Shown here piece by piece: positions 14,150 to 31,200 of a DNA stretch of 64,000 bases. This stretch comes from Rhea pennata (taxonomy: Eukaryota; Chordata; Aves; Rheiformes; Rheidae). The stretch is taken from positions 3,880,157 through 3,944,156 of the forward strand of contig NC_084687.1 of the NCBI RefSeq assembly GCF_028389875.1. The letters are read 5' to 3'. Below the pieces are notes generated by a model. The model was not told where the DNA came from, searched no databases, and worked only from the letters and a program-made list of their open reading frames with translations. A program made the translations under genes and the position numbers. The stretch's first letter is position 1. Every line of letters starts with the position of its first letter.

Positions 14150-17100
14150 GGAGCCGCTGCCCGCGCCGGCTGCAAAAACACATTGCGGGGAGGGGGGGGG
14201 GGACGGGACAGGCCCCCATCCCTGGTCGCCAGCTCTGCAAGCCCCTTCCAGCTCCCCCAGCGCTGCACTGCAGGCCCTCACCATGGCACGGCCCTGGTGC
14301 ATCCAGTCCTGGAGTCGGGGTGCTCAGCACCCACCGAGCGGGGCTCCCCCGCTGCACCCAGCGGCTTTCCCTTGGGCTGCGCTGCCGGGAGCCTCGGTCT
14401 GAGCTGTCCGAGTGCGGCCCCGGGGGGGGTCCCGGCGCGTCCCGCGCGGGCAGCGAGCCCGCCGGCGCCCAGGCGTGTGCACGCGGGGCGGTGGACGCGC
14501 CCAGCAGCCCTCCGCTTGCCCCGGCTGCGGCGGTCCGGGGGCTGCCGCGGGGCCGCGGGGAGGGTGCACGGAGCTCGGCCGGGCCGTCTGCTCCCAGCCG
14601 CTCTCCAGCACCAGCCCTGCCTTCTCCCCGGGCTCCGGGGTGCCCTAAGGGAAATTAAGCCGCAGCAGGAGACCAGAGAGTTTCGAGACGTGTAATAGGA
14701 GCCGCCATCCGCAGCCGCTGCGCTAACGAGGCTGCCGGGCTGCCCGGGGCCGCGGCCGCCCCGATCGAGTTGCCCAGAGAACCTAACGCGGGTCCTGCAC
14801 GGCGCCGGCTCGTCTTTCCTCTAACGAGCGCCGTCGACTTCCGAATGAAGCTCGGCGGGGGCCGCAGCTCCCCGCCGGCTCCCGAGCCGGGCTCCGGATC
14901 GGCCCCGGCTCCGCGCGGCCTCCGCTTCGCCTCGGGGGCGGCTTTGCAACCCGGCACCTTTTGCCAAAGCGGCTCCCAGCCGGCGGGAGCGAAACGCCTG
15001 CGGGCCGAGGGCAGCCCCCAGCCTCGCGGGTGTCTCTCTGCGTCGGGTGAAACTCTTTGGCATTGCAAATTTTGCAGAGACCCTGCGGCAGCCGGTTTTC
15101 CGGCTCGCGCGCGGCGAGCTCGGCGGCCCCGGCGCGGCCCGAGCCGGCAGATCTCAGCCGCCGCTCTCGGCGGCCGGTGGGGGGCCGGCGGCAGCGGGGA
15201 CCGGCGCCCGCTCCGGAGAGCCCCAGCGCGCTGGCTCGGCCGCCTGCCCCGCTTCCCGGCGCGAGCGGGCGACGAAGCGGAGCCGGGGGCACAGCTAGCA
15301 CGGCCCCGTCGCGTCTGCCTCGCGGCGGGAGGGAAATGCATCCCCCAAAGCAGCGCCGGAGGGTGCCCTGGCCGGGAGCCCTCCCGCCCGCCCGGAGAAC
15401 GCCAACGCATGGCTATTTTGCATTTCTAATTAGCAGCGGCGGATAATTGGCCCCTCTGCAGCCGTTTTGCAGAAAGCGAGCCGTTGTGGAGGGCCCGGCG
15501 CTGCCAGGAACGCGGCTCCCACCCAAACAAGCCCCTTTTTGTCCGCTCATAACCGGCCCCGGGGGCATCCTCCGAGCCCCTTCCAGGGAAGGGGCAGGAG
15601 CCGGGACATAAAGGCTCCGTTTTTCCTGGGAAAACGCAGCTCGCTGGGCGCTGCTGGGCACCGCCCCCGCACGGCTGCCGCTCGCCGTCCCCGTCCTCGG
15701 GCGCTGCACCGAGGCGCCCTCGGTGCCGGCGGCAGCGGTGTCCCGCGCCGGGGCTGGCGCTGGCCGAGGACGATCCTGGAGGACGATCCTCCGGAGGCCC
15801 GAGGGCAGCGGAGCGCGGAGGCAGCCTGGCGAGGCGGCGGCGGAGGTGGAGGGGGGGTAGCGCCGGCTCTAATCCGTTTAGCAAAGCGCTTGCTTGGCCG
15901 CTCCCGAGGCGGGCGCAAGAGCTCGGAGCCGGGCCGCGCGGACGCGGAGACCCCGCGAAACGCCTGCCGGTGCCGGCTCGCGCCGCGGGGCAGGGACGAC
16001 CATCCCGGAGGCCAGGGTGCTCCCAGGGCGCCGCCGGAGGCTGCCGTCACCCGCCGGCCGGTGACGCCCGGGTGGTCTATGCAGGGCGCAGACCAGCACT
16101 GTCCCTTCCGACGTGCCCAGACGGCGCCGGGCACGGGGAAAGGGCAGCAGGATGCTCCCGTAGGCGACGCAGAGGTGACGGGCTGGGGGCGCCGGCACCG
16201 TCTCTCCGGGCTAACGACGGCATTCGGGCAGCTCCGGGGCTGCTCGGCCTCCGGCAGCCCCAACGATCGCCTGCCCTCCGGGTTGGGCTTTCAGCTCCCA
16301 GCCCCGTTCCAGGTGTTCACGGAAAGCTTTCGGGTCCCGATTCGGAGCGGGCCGGCGCGTGGGCTCCCGAGAGCTGCGCAGCTCGCGCGGTGCCAGCGTG
16401 GCACCAGGACCGGGCCGGGGGGCAGGACGAGCAGCCCCCGCCGCCGCGGCTCGGCAGCCGGCAGCGCTCGCAGGCCGTACGAGCCGCCGGCGCGGCGGCT
16501 TTCGCGTCACACGCCGAGCGGGGCCGCGTCGCATCGCGGTTCCCCCCGCGGCTCTGCCCCGGCGGCGGGACCGCGGCCCCCCGGGACCCGCGGGGCGCTC
16601 GGCAGACCCGAGGCAGCCCTCCGCTGGGCACCCCGGCCGCGAGGCCGGAACAGAGCCGGTCCCCCCAAAGCCGGGGGTGAGCTCGAAAAGGCGGAAAGCG
16701 AGCGCCCCGTCTGCGTAATCGCGGGGCAGTTTGGAATTTGCTCCGAGCAAGGGGCACGACTGCAAATACCTCTTTCATTTCTCAGCAAACAAGCGCCGGC
16801 GCTGGGGGGGGGGAAACCTCTGCCAGATGCCGCAAAGCCGGCGGTCCGCGAGCAGGCCCCGGCGTCCCGCTCCGCTGCCCCGGCCCCGGGGACACCGGCT
16901 CCCTGCTGGCCCCCGCGGGAAGCCCTCGCCGCCCGCCGCCGCGGCGCTGGCACCTGCCCCGACGCCCCCGGGTGGGGGACCGCGCGCCGGTACCTTTGCG
17001 CAGGGGCTGCGGGGACCGTGGGCAGGTGACGGTGGGGCGAGATGCGGCCGCCGGGGCGGCCCGGGCGCCCGGGGAGCTGGCTGGGAAGCCCGGCCGGCAC

Positions 17101-19000
17101 CGTCTCGCTCCGGCTGGCGCTGCACATTGGAAGGAAGGTCACAGCAGATGGGGAGGAGGGGGGTAAAGATCAGCACGGAGATTAGAGAGGCATTTTTAGC
17201 CAGCCAATCGCCGCCCCGGCTCGGCGTAATGACTCCTTCGCAGCACAAGGTGACAACATTACTGCAGAAGCGGCAAGGAAAAAGCCTGGAGCTCGGCTTG
17301 GCCCGGCCGAGGAGAGGCGGCTGCAGGTTCCCCCGCCGACTGCCCCCCGACTCCTCGCTCCTGCATCTCCTCACTCTCTCTATTTCCCTTGCAAGCTTTT
17401 ATTTGCAGCCTCCTCCCCTGCTCGCCTCCCCCCGCTCTCTCGGGCAGCCCCTGGCACCCTGGGGCCAATTTGGGGGTCCCCGCACTGCAAAGCCCCTCGG
17501 TGTCCGTCCGGGGCAGGTTGCAGCCCTCTCCCTGCTGCTGCCAGCAGGAGCCTGGCCCCGGCTCTCCTGGGACGTTTGAACCTCCGGATGGGGCAGGAGC
17601 AGCCCCGGCGTGGGAGGGGAGGACGCCGCAGAGCCCCAGCGTCACCGTTTTGCACCGGGGGCCCGGAGAGCGTCCCGTTGACGCCTGGCCAGGGCATGGG
17701 CGGCCTTGCTTGGCGCAGAGGGCAGCACTGGCAGCAGTGCGGATGAAGGCAGCGAGTCGCCCTGGGAGGGATGAGCTGCGCAGGTGCGAGGAGGCTCAGC
17801 GCCCACGTCGGGTACGAAAGCAGTGTCGTGATGGACCCACTTTAAGGAAAAAAAATAAAGGTTTTCCTCCATAAGGGGAGCCAGGTTCACCCAGCTCCTA
17901 ATGGCAGAAGAGCCCGAGTCCCTGAGCCCGGAGGTGCGCAAAGCTGGTTTCTCTCCAACACGTGCTGGAGTCCACGGAAACTGTGCTCCTTGGAGCAGGG
18001 TGCTGCTGGAGACGTGGAAGGATGGGAGAGGACGGAGCAGTGGATGCTGAGTCTCCACCCTGTCCTGGGGATGGCTCTGTGCCAGTGCAGGGCTGCACAG
18101 CTGGGCTGGGGGAGGCTGCGTGTGGCCCAGCTGCCCTCCGATCTCCTGGTTGGGGTGATGCGGGGTGCAAAAGGGACTTTACTTGCCTTGAGCAAGCCCC
18201 AAACCCTTTGCTCGAGCACGAGAGCCAGGTGGCTCTGCCTGGAAGAGCTGGGTGTGCATCCCACGGCTTTCCCACGCCTGCAAAACCCATCCTGTCCCCC
18301 GGGATCCCAGCCAAGACTTTACAGCCCAGCTCCAAAGGGCATCGCAGGCTCCTCCTCACCTTTGGCTCTTCCCTGCACTGCCTGCAGGAAAGGGCAGGGC
18401 TCCCTGCAACCACAGGCACGCCGCAGGCCTCTCCGTAGGGCAGCGCCAGAGACTGTCCTGGGCTTCCCGGGCCGGTGGCGGCTGCCCGGTGGTCCAAACA
18501 GACAAGCAAGAACTCGGACCCGACAGGGACGCCTGCGTGTGGGGCTAATCCCCTCGCCCCGGCACGAGGGTGCGCAGGATGATCCTGGCAATCTGCCTCC
18601 ATGGTGAGAAAAGGAGCTGGCGCTGCAAATCCGATCAGACCCAGACACGTGCAGCCGCGGGGGTCCCCGCTGCGCCGCGCAGGGCCAGACCCGGGTGCTG
18701 CTGCTTTTTGGCTGCCACGCACGCTCGCTCCTCCCCGGCCTGGCTTACACACAGCGATTCAAGGCTTTTCCCAGACCCCTGCGGATCTCAAACGCCCCTG
18801 CAGAGACCCAAGCGGCTGCAGTTCAGGGCGGTCCAGTGGAGCAGGGCGAATTCCCGGTGGATGGGCCGCGGCAGCCGCCTGGCGAGCGGCAGCTGGCTGG
18901 TGCTCGGAGCGGGCACGCTCCCCCCCAGCACCAGCTGTATTTCCTTACGCGCCTGATGAAATATTTAAAGGTGCCGTTAAACGAAGCCCTGCCGGGGAGC
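14150..19000. other. GC-rich non-coding stretch between PACSIN1 and RPS10
   Basis: Very GC-rich DNA with CpG islands (strongest about 14400-17150) and no recognisable protein family. Frames of 200-520 codons overlap one another on both strands, as expected when stops are rare. An AATAAA lies on the plus strand at about 17854 after a short A tract (about 17848-17858). Nothing further could be supported. Confidence 0.5.
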
Positions 19001-19001
19001 C

Positions 19002-19038
19002 GGGGGGGGGGGGGGACGGGACGGGACGGGGGACGGGG

Positions 19039-19074
<36 letters not shown>
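19002..19074. repeat. G14 run, GGGAC repeats and (GAC)12 microsatellite
   Basis: A run of 14 G (19002-19015) passes into several GGGAC/GGGGAC repeats and then 12 perfect GAC triplets (19039-19074). The G-rich part has G-quadruplex potential. The poly-aspartate frame read through it is not considered a gene. Confidence 0.9.
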
Positions 19075-19479
19075 ACACGTTTCTCTGTTTCACAGCACCC
19101 TGCGGGGGGGATCAGGGAGCCTCCTGCGGCCTAAATCCAGGGCAGGTTTCTGCAAGGGGCGGATTTAGAAAGATCCAGGAAAGCCCAGGCCGCCGAGCCG
19201 GGCAGCCAGTGTGGGCCGCGTGCCCCGGATTTCCCAGCCGGGGGAGCCCAGGGTAGCGGGGGCGCCGCAGGCCGGCCCGGTGCATGCACCGAGCGCCCCA
19301 GGCCTCTGCTGCCCGCCCTGAGCCCTGGGCAGCCGGCGAAGCTGGGGCACGCAGAGATATCAGCAGTGCCCTCCTGTGGCAACGGCCCTCCCCCCACGGA
19401 CACACTGCACAAAACGCTGGGTTTGCTCCAAAAAGAGGAGCGTGGTTTCCTCCCCAGGGGTTAGGCCTCGCACTGTGTG

Positions 19480-20170
19480 GCCCTCTGGGCGCCAGGGGGG
19501 GAGGAGGGAGCGCCCGGGGCCGGGGGCGTGGAGCGGCAGCATGAGGCAGCGTGACCGGGGAGGAGCCGGCGCAGCAGCCGGCTCTCCGCGGCGAAACCGG
19601 CCCCACGGGAGAGCGGCGCGGTTCCAATCAGGCACCGCCGAGGCCACCCCGCCGCCGGGCTCAGTGGGGGCCTCGGCGCTCCTCCCTCAGGCACGGCCGC
19701 GGCCACCCGCCGCGCTAGGGGGCCTTCCGGAGGCCGGAAGCGGCCGCGCTGCGCGTGCGCACTCCTTTCCGCTCTTGGGCCCGCCGCAGCCGCCACGGTG
19801 AGGCCGCGCTCCGGGCCCGCCGCGGCCTCGTATCGGCCCCATCCCGGGGCGGCGCTGCGCGGCCGCCGCTCGGCAGCGGCGGGGCGGCCGCGGCCCGGCC
19901 CCCCGCGGGGGTATTTCCGGGGTGGGGGGCATCCAGGCGCGAGTCTGCGGGGCGGGGAGGGGGGGTTAGGCCGCACGGAGGGCCCGGGCGGCCGTTACCG
20001 GCGGGGCCAGGCCTCGGCGCCGGAGGCCTGGGGGCTCCGGGACTGCGCTGCGGCGGCTGCTGGGGCTCGCACGCGGGTCCTGCCCTGTCCCCTGGGGGCG
20101 GCGGGGCTGCTGCTCGGCAGCTCCGGGCCGCCGCCAGCACCGGGAGCGGCAGGCAGCGTCCCCGGCATGG
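19480..20170 (+). promoter_or_regulatory. RPS10: RPS10 CpG-island promoter
   Basis: A CpG island surrounds the RPS10 first exon. A GCGCGTGCGC element resembling an NRF1 site (19751-19760) is directly upstream of a TOP-type start, CTCCTTTCCGCTC from 19762. No TATA box is at the expected distance, as is usual for ribosomal protein genes. Confidence 0.75.
19762..19797 (+). other. RPS10: RPS10 non-coding exon 1 with 5' TOP tract
   Basis: The predicted start C at 19762 begins the pyrimidine run CTCCTTTCC, the 5' terminal oligopyrimidine signature of ribosomal protein mRNAs that places translation under mTOR/LARP1 control. The exon ends at 19797 before a good donor (CACG|GTGAGG). Intron 1 (19798-20234) leads directly to the ATG exon. 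Confidence 0.75.
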
Positions 20171-20234
20171 GAGTGTCCCTTGGCGCTCGTTTCAAGCAGC
20201 GAAATTCACTTCTTCCTGCTTATCTCTCGTTTAG

Positions 20235-25464
<5,230 letters not shown>

Positions 25465-25488
25465 AACTTCTGCTTATGTTTTGTGTAT

Positions 25489-25494
25489 AATAAA
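25489..25494 (+). terminator. RPS10: RPS10 polyadenylation signal
   Basis: AATAAA 25 bases after the stop codon; cleavage is expected about 15-25 bases further on, where a TG-rich stretch follows. The very short 3' UTR is typical of ribosomal protein genes. Confidence 0.9.
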
Positions 25495-25514
25495 ATAGGT
25501 GAAAATGTTAGCTG

Positions 25515-27270
25515 GGTTGCATCAACGTGTGTTCTTTAAACACAAAAATCTAATGCTCATGTAACAAAAGAGGTGACTCAATTGCTAGGTGATTGGCATG
25601 TGTAACAAGTTGTGTAATAACTGTAGAAAATGGGTTATAAGAACTTGGTGATGACTGATTTAGGGTTTTGCTAGTGAGTAGAGGTGATTTATGGAGGAAT
25701 GAGGAGCCTGGGTTCATGGCAGTACTGAAGTACTGCAGGCAGTTCTTCAGCTCTGTCTAGGAAGATGCTCATTTCTAGTGATTTCTTGTAATGCAGTAAA
25801 CCTGAACTGAGAGACTGTTCTATATTGTAGACAGAAAATTCAACAAATTCAGCTGCATTAGCCAGAGGCCCTCGCTGAATCAGACACACACAATGCATGC
25901 AGGTCAGCATTTCCTTTATGCCCATTCTGAAGGCACTGTGATAATTAACTGTGACTTAAGAAAAATAGGGTGTTTGTGACAGCATCTGCTGTCTGGAGCT
26001 GAGGAGCTGGGCCAGGGAGGTGCAGCACAGACCTAGGGTCCTCTGCAGTATGCATCCTACCAGTAGATGTCACTGGCAAACTAGTAATGGGATAGATCCT
26101 AACTGGGAATTATTTTCTGTTGTCTGGTAAATTATATTTTGTTCTAAGACAGTCTTAATATTGCAGAAGTGCTGAACACTGGAAGATTTAAGTTGGATTA
26201 TAGCTGAGTGGAAAAGGAACCGTCTTCAGTTCTAGATTAGGGAGGAGGAAATAATGGGCATTCTTGTAGTTCCAAGAGAATTTGAACTGTAGGTGTTAAC
26301 TGTCACTTAGGGGAGATAAGGTGTTTCAAGTTTTTGTTTTAATTAACTGTTCTATCTGCCTCTGAGATCTGGAAATTATGATTTAGCCAAACATAATCCA
26401 GATAAAACTGCTGAAGCCCAGATGACTGGATTTAGCAGGGTGCACTTCACAGCCTAGTTCTTAGTGTCAATGTGCATTAAAGAAACTTTTTAAAGCTTTG
26501 CTAGCAATATTCTTGACCTTCTGAGTTGTCCAGATCTGCTCAGGCTGTTCATTTTTATCTAACACTGTAGTGGTAATGCTTATACTTGCTCCTATGCATT
26601 TATAATTCTGAATCTATTTGGGAAGCCACTGTTGTGCTCAGCAAAATGTTTAAGCTCGTGTGAAATTAAGCAAAATCACTTGGAGTATTTAAGAAAGCGT
26701 GGGGCAGTTGTTACCAAATGCTGAATAATGATGGGGTTTTATCCTTTTTTTTTCCAAAAAGGACATCTGAGTCACTGAAGGGAAGATGCGTGTGAATAAA
26801 TAGAGGTGGCTTTTGTTTCAGGGTGAAGATTAGCTACCTTTTCACAGAGGAAACGTTACCTCCAGTTTACAAAATTTCTTACTACTTTCTTCACCCATCG
26901 ATCTGTTCAGCGTGGGCCTGGCTGAATCCTCATCCTCTCGAAGGGGTGTGCATGGGTGGTTTGTCTTTTTTCCTCTCTTTTTTTCCTTTTAGCGTTAGGC
27001 CGTCCGAGCTGACGGGGTCATTGCCTCCTTTCTGGGTGGTGCCTCCCCTGGATGCCGTCTGGTGGAACCCACGCCAGGCAGACGACGGTTTTGCTGCACA
27101 AATGTGGGGAGTCACGAGCCGGGCCTGATGCCCTTCGTTTTCAGCTGTATCTGCCGTTGCAGAGAGGGAGACCAGGCTGCATCTGGAACGATTCTGGGTG
27201 ATTAATGGTTAGAGAAGCACTCGGCTGCTCGCCAGGATTTTTTCCGCTTTGGAGCGGTCAATTCTGGGCA
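25515..27270. other. RPS10-NUDT3 intergenic spacer
   Basis: AT-rich DNA without a recognisable gene. A long pyrimidine tract followed by AG (about 26964-26992) looks like a strong splice acceptor and could serve a read-through exon, but no matching donor stood out. The first 100 bases after 25500 are the probable RPS10 termination zone. Confidence 0.45.
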
Positions 27271-27272
27271 GA

Positions 27273-27319
<47 letters not shown>
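27273..27319. repeat. Poly(T) tract, T12-C-T34
   Basis: One C interrupts 46 T. It lies just upstream of the NUDT3 CpG island. It could be the reverse-oriented poly(A) tail of an old retroposon, but no SINE or LINE body could be recognised beside it. Confidence 0.9.
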
Positions 27320-27344
27320 CTGGACTGCAGGTGACAGATGCTCT

Positions 27345-28265
27345 CCCAGGAGCCGGCTGTACAAATGCAAACCTAACCTGGGGCCGCGCCCGGTGCTTGC
27401 AGCGCTCGGGGCCCGCTGCGGCGCTCGGGGCCCGCCCGGCCCGGGGCCGCCGCCCGCACCTTTGTTCCCGGGGCTGCGGGGTACAATGCGCCCCCTCCCC
27501 TCCCCCCCCCCCCCCCCCGCCACTAGCGTAAACCGCCCCCTCCGCCTTGCGCAAGATGGGCTTTCTTCCCGGCCCGGCGGCTACGCCTTTTGCGTAGAGC
27601 CGCTGTCAAAGCGGCAGCCATGTGCCCGGCAACGCGGAGCGCCGGCGCTTTTTGCGTAACTGTTAAGGCGCCCCAACACGCAGCCGCCCAGCTAGCGGCT
27701 TACGCACCATCGCCCTATTCTCCAAGCCTGTCTACGCAGCGCTGTTGGCGCAAATTGCTCGCGGCGAGGCGGGGGCGTGGTGGCGGCGGGAGACGGGGCG
27801 GGGAGGGGGGGCGATTCTGGAAGCCGGACTGCGCCGTCTGCGTGGCGGGCGCGCCGTGAAGCGGTAGGGGGCAGCCACCGCCTCCGGCGCCCGGCGGCTT
27901 TACGCCGTTTGCGTAGCGTGCCCCAAGATGGCGTCGCGGTCGTCGTCGGCGGCGGTGGCCGGAGCGCTGGCAGCGACGGCGGAGCGGCTGGAAGTGAAGG
28001 GAGGGATGAGGCGGGCGAAAGGCGGCAGCGCGTAGCGGGCGGCTCCCGGCCTGCGGGAGACAGAGAGAGACAGAGAAAGAGACTCCTGCGGGGAGGCGGG
28101 TCCCGCTCCGTCCCCCCCGTCCTTCCCCTGCCCGCCCCTCGCGGGAGCCGCGGCGGGTCCTTCCCGGCGCCGCCACCCTGCCCGCCCCCGCCGCCTCAGC
28201 CCTCTAGGCCGCGGGCCTCGCCGTCCCTGCGGCCTGCCCCCGTCCCCTCCCCCTCAGAGCGGAGG
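27345..28265 (+). promoter_or_regulatory. NUDT3: NUDT3 CpG-island promoter and 5' UTR with TACGC/GCGTA element array
   Basis: CpG-dense block ahead of the NUDT3 ATG, with a C17 run at 27502-27518. The pentamer GCGTA or its complement TACGC occurs at 27526, 27582, 27592, 27654, 27701, 27733, 27901, 27911 and 28030. Four of these form two inverted repeats TACGC-N5-GCGTA (27582-27596 and 27901-27915). A palindromic TTGCGCAA, the C/EBP-type core, is at 27547-27554. A YY1-like CAAGATGGCG is at 27925-27934; such sites often lie just inside transcription starts. No TATA box was seen. Confidence 0.7.
27928..28035 (+). other. NUDT3: Upstream open reading frame in the NUDT3 5' leader
   Basis: A 35-codon frame (MASRSSSAAVAG...) starts with a strong Kozak context (A at -3, G at +4) and stops at 28033-28035, 230 bases before the NUDT3 ATG. 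If transcription starts upstream of 27928 it would lower NUDT3 initiation or make it depend on reinitiation. If the YY1-like site marks the start, the ATG may lie too near the cap to be used well. Confidence 0.35.
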
Positions 28266-31200
28266 ATGATGAAGCTCAAGTCCAACCAGACGCGCACCTA
28301 CGACGGCGACGGCTACAAGAAGCGGGCGGCCTGCCTGTGCTTCCGCAGCGAGAGCGAGGAGGAGGTGAGGGGCCGCGGCCGGGGCCGCCCGCGCCGGGCT
28401 GGGCCTCGCCGCCGCCGCCGCCGCCGCGGGGAGGGTGCAGGCGGCTGGGTCGGCGCCCGGCCCCGCGGGGACAGCGCTAAGGCCGGCGGGGGGCGCGGCG
28501 GAAACGTCCCCCGAGGCGCGGTAAAAACGTCAAGGCGAAATGATTATATCCTGCCTCCCCCCTTCCCCGTCTCTTTCCCCTAAACGTGAGGAAAAGGCGC
28601 CGAGCGAGAGGCCCGTGGGCTGGTGGAGTGGGCTGTAAGGAGCGCTGTGGCACGGGATGGGGTTTGGCAGTTGACTGGACCGACCACGCTGGCAGAACTT
28701 CAGTCCAGCACATCACATGAGATGGGAGAGGAAACCTGACCTTGGATTTATAAAAAGAAGCTGGGATAAAAGGGGACTGATGGAGTGCCAGAAGTTGAAT
28801 GTCCAGAGAGGCTTGGGAGGAAGTGGGAATTAAAGGTAAATTGGTTAGTTCGAGAATGGCTGTATCGCTAAGTGGTTGTGCTGAAGTTAAAAAGAGTAAC
28901 TTTGCACAAACACAATTCCCATTACCCTTTTTAAATGGGTGCTTACACGGGATTGCAGTACATGGAACAAACTGGGCTGCACGTCTCTTTTTTACATGTT
29001 GTGGAATCAGACATACTTCATTTCGTTTGCTGGTTCCTGAGTGGCTGTACTAAAGTCTTTGTTCTCCTGATTATCATATTTGTAGCTACAGGAAATCGGA
29101 AGGGAATGCAGACAGTTCGCTAGAGGAAAGCAAATTAGCGTACTGTTCAGTTATTATTTAACATGGTGAAGGAGACTTAACCAAACCTTTATTGCTGTGC
29201 TGTCATGGTGAAGAGTGTCAACATTTCACATAGAAGCAGACTGAAATAAAAACCATGTTGTAGGGCAGCTTTCATCATAGCTGGACCTTCTTACTGACTT
29301 TCAGGAAACTTATGATACTTTGAACTAACTACAAAGAAGAACGTGGTCATATTGTGTAATGATATTGGGACTAATCAGCATATGTAGTTGAAGGCATCTG
29401 AGTTTCCTGATGCATTTTTACCCAATTTATTAGGCAAGTGTGGCAGTTCTTCTCAAGAATTAGATGTTTGACCGTGTTTGATTACAGTAGGCTAAAGATA
29501 CAAACCTGACTTTAACAGCTGTGTGATATAATCAACTTTTGACTAGTTGTTAGTCTTTATTTTACAACTCTTCAATTTGCAATGTCATACAGACTGCAGC
29601 TTACTTCATGGCAGTGGTCTGTTACGTGCTCTCACCAGGGAGAGCTGGTGTGTTCAGAGCTGGTGTTGGTGACACAAACGTTTGTTAATGTGCAGGTTTC
29701 ACAATATTGATCAGAGATGGCTAAAGGAGAAAAACAAACAAGCTCATTCTAAAGGCACGTTATCCTGAAATAAATTTATTTCAATTTAATATAATTTTTT
29801 TAGGTTTATTTAAGTTTTAATTTTAAAGCCTTTTTATATCTAAGTTGTGGCTTGTAACAGTTAAAGTGGATTGAAAATCTCATTTAATTTAAGCTAGTGG
29901 AACCTCAAACTTTAGTTTATAGATAAGATTTTGAATAGAAAAATCTATTTCCAGTTTTCAAAGTAGGAGTTAAGAACTAGCTTTTTCATTGTGTCTAGTT
30001 GTGCCTTGTCATTTCCATAGATCTGTTAGGGAGGCCATGAGTGAAGCTCTTGAAAAACTGTGTGTGCATCAGGACGAGATAGGTTCTCACTTGGATGTTA
30101 TATTCTCAGTTTAATTTTGGTTACTGTCAGTGTTTGGCCTGACATATAATCACACCAGTAAAATCAGCTACTGTGTTGTATTGTGCTGTGACATATTTAG
30201 ATGCACTAATTGCTTTGTAAGCCATGCAGTGTGTGTTATAGACTGATTTCCTCAAGTGTATGCATGTATGTTTGTGCTTTTTTTTTGATAAGCCACAGAG
30301 ATACTGAAGTTAGGAATTAATTTAAGTTTTGTTTTATTTTGAGTTGACATCCTGAGGGCAATGCGCAGTCTTCCAGACATCATTATTTATTTATGGTATC
30401 TATATAGTTAGTGCATAGCTGAAACTGTACCTTACATTCTTATCTAAGACATACCTACTATGCGAAATGGACATTTCAAATAAATTAATTTAGGAAAATC
30501 AGTACTAAGTGATATTATACTAAACTCACATGTGCCAGAATGGGCTAATTTAAATTATGCTTATAGTGATTATTTAAATCAGCAAGCAGGAAACCTTGAT
30601 TTTATTTACTTTCTGCTAATTTCTCAGATTGTTTCTCCTGTGTGGGTATTTAATTTGAGAGAAGATTACTGGTCTAATCATATTGCCACTTGTTCTTTTT
30701 TGATAACTAGAAGGGTGTTATCTGTATATATTTAATCAGTTATATAGCTTAAAATGTCTATAAAAATCTTTTACATTTTGTTCTCATAGAGATTTTTTTT
30801 TGTGCTACTGGTAAGCTTTATTATTGATGATTTCTATTTAAATGAAAATTGATACCTATTTAAGGGGTCTCCCCAGGGACAGAAGAACAGAACCAAAAGA
30901 TAGTTAAATATCTTTTAAGTGTTTATGGCTTTAAAAAAACAAAAAATGTTTTGATGGATAATTTAAATTTACTGTATTAAACTATTGTTTGTTTGTAGGG
31001 CTTGGTGGTTTTGGCTATTGTTTTCTTTTGAGGATTTAGAAATATTATATCTTATACTTGGACATTTCTCCTTTACTTCCCACTGTGAATTTAAAAACAA
31101 ACAAACAAACAAACAAAAAAACCAAATCCCTTTTTGAACCTCTAATTAGCCCCTGAATTTTAAACATACTTGTGAATTAAAAAAAAAAGAAGAAATTAAG

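Noticed and set aside
12967-14695. Long frames of 375 (minus) and 500 (plus) codons
   Set aside because: They run through the 108-bp minisatellite, whose period keeps every frame open; the peptides merely repeat the unit.
15467-17029. 520-codon plus-strand open frame
   Set aside because: CpG-rich sequence, several other frames open at once, no recognisable motif or homologue; explained by lack of stops at high GC.
18601-19134. Frame with a poly-aspartate run
   Set aside because: Product of the (GAC)12 microsatellite; no other support.
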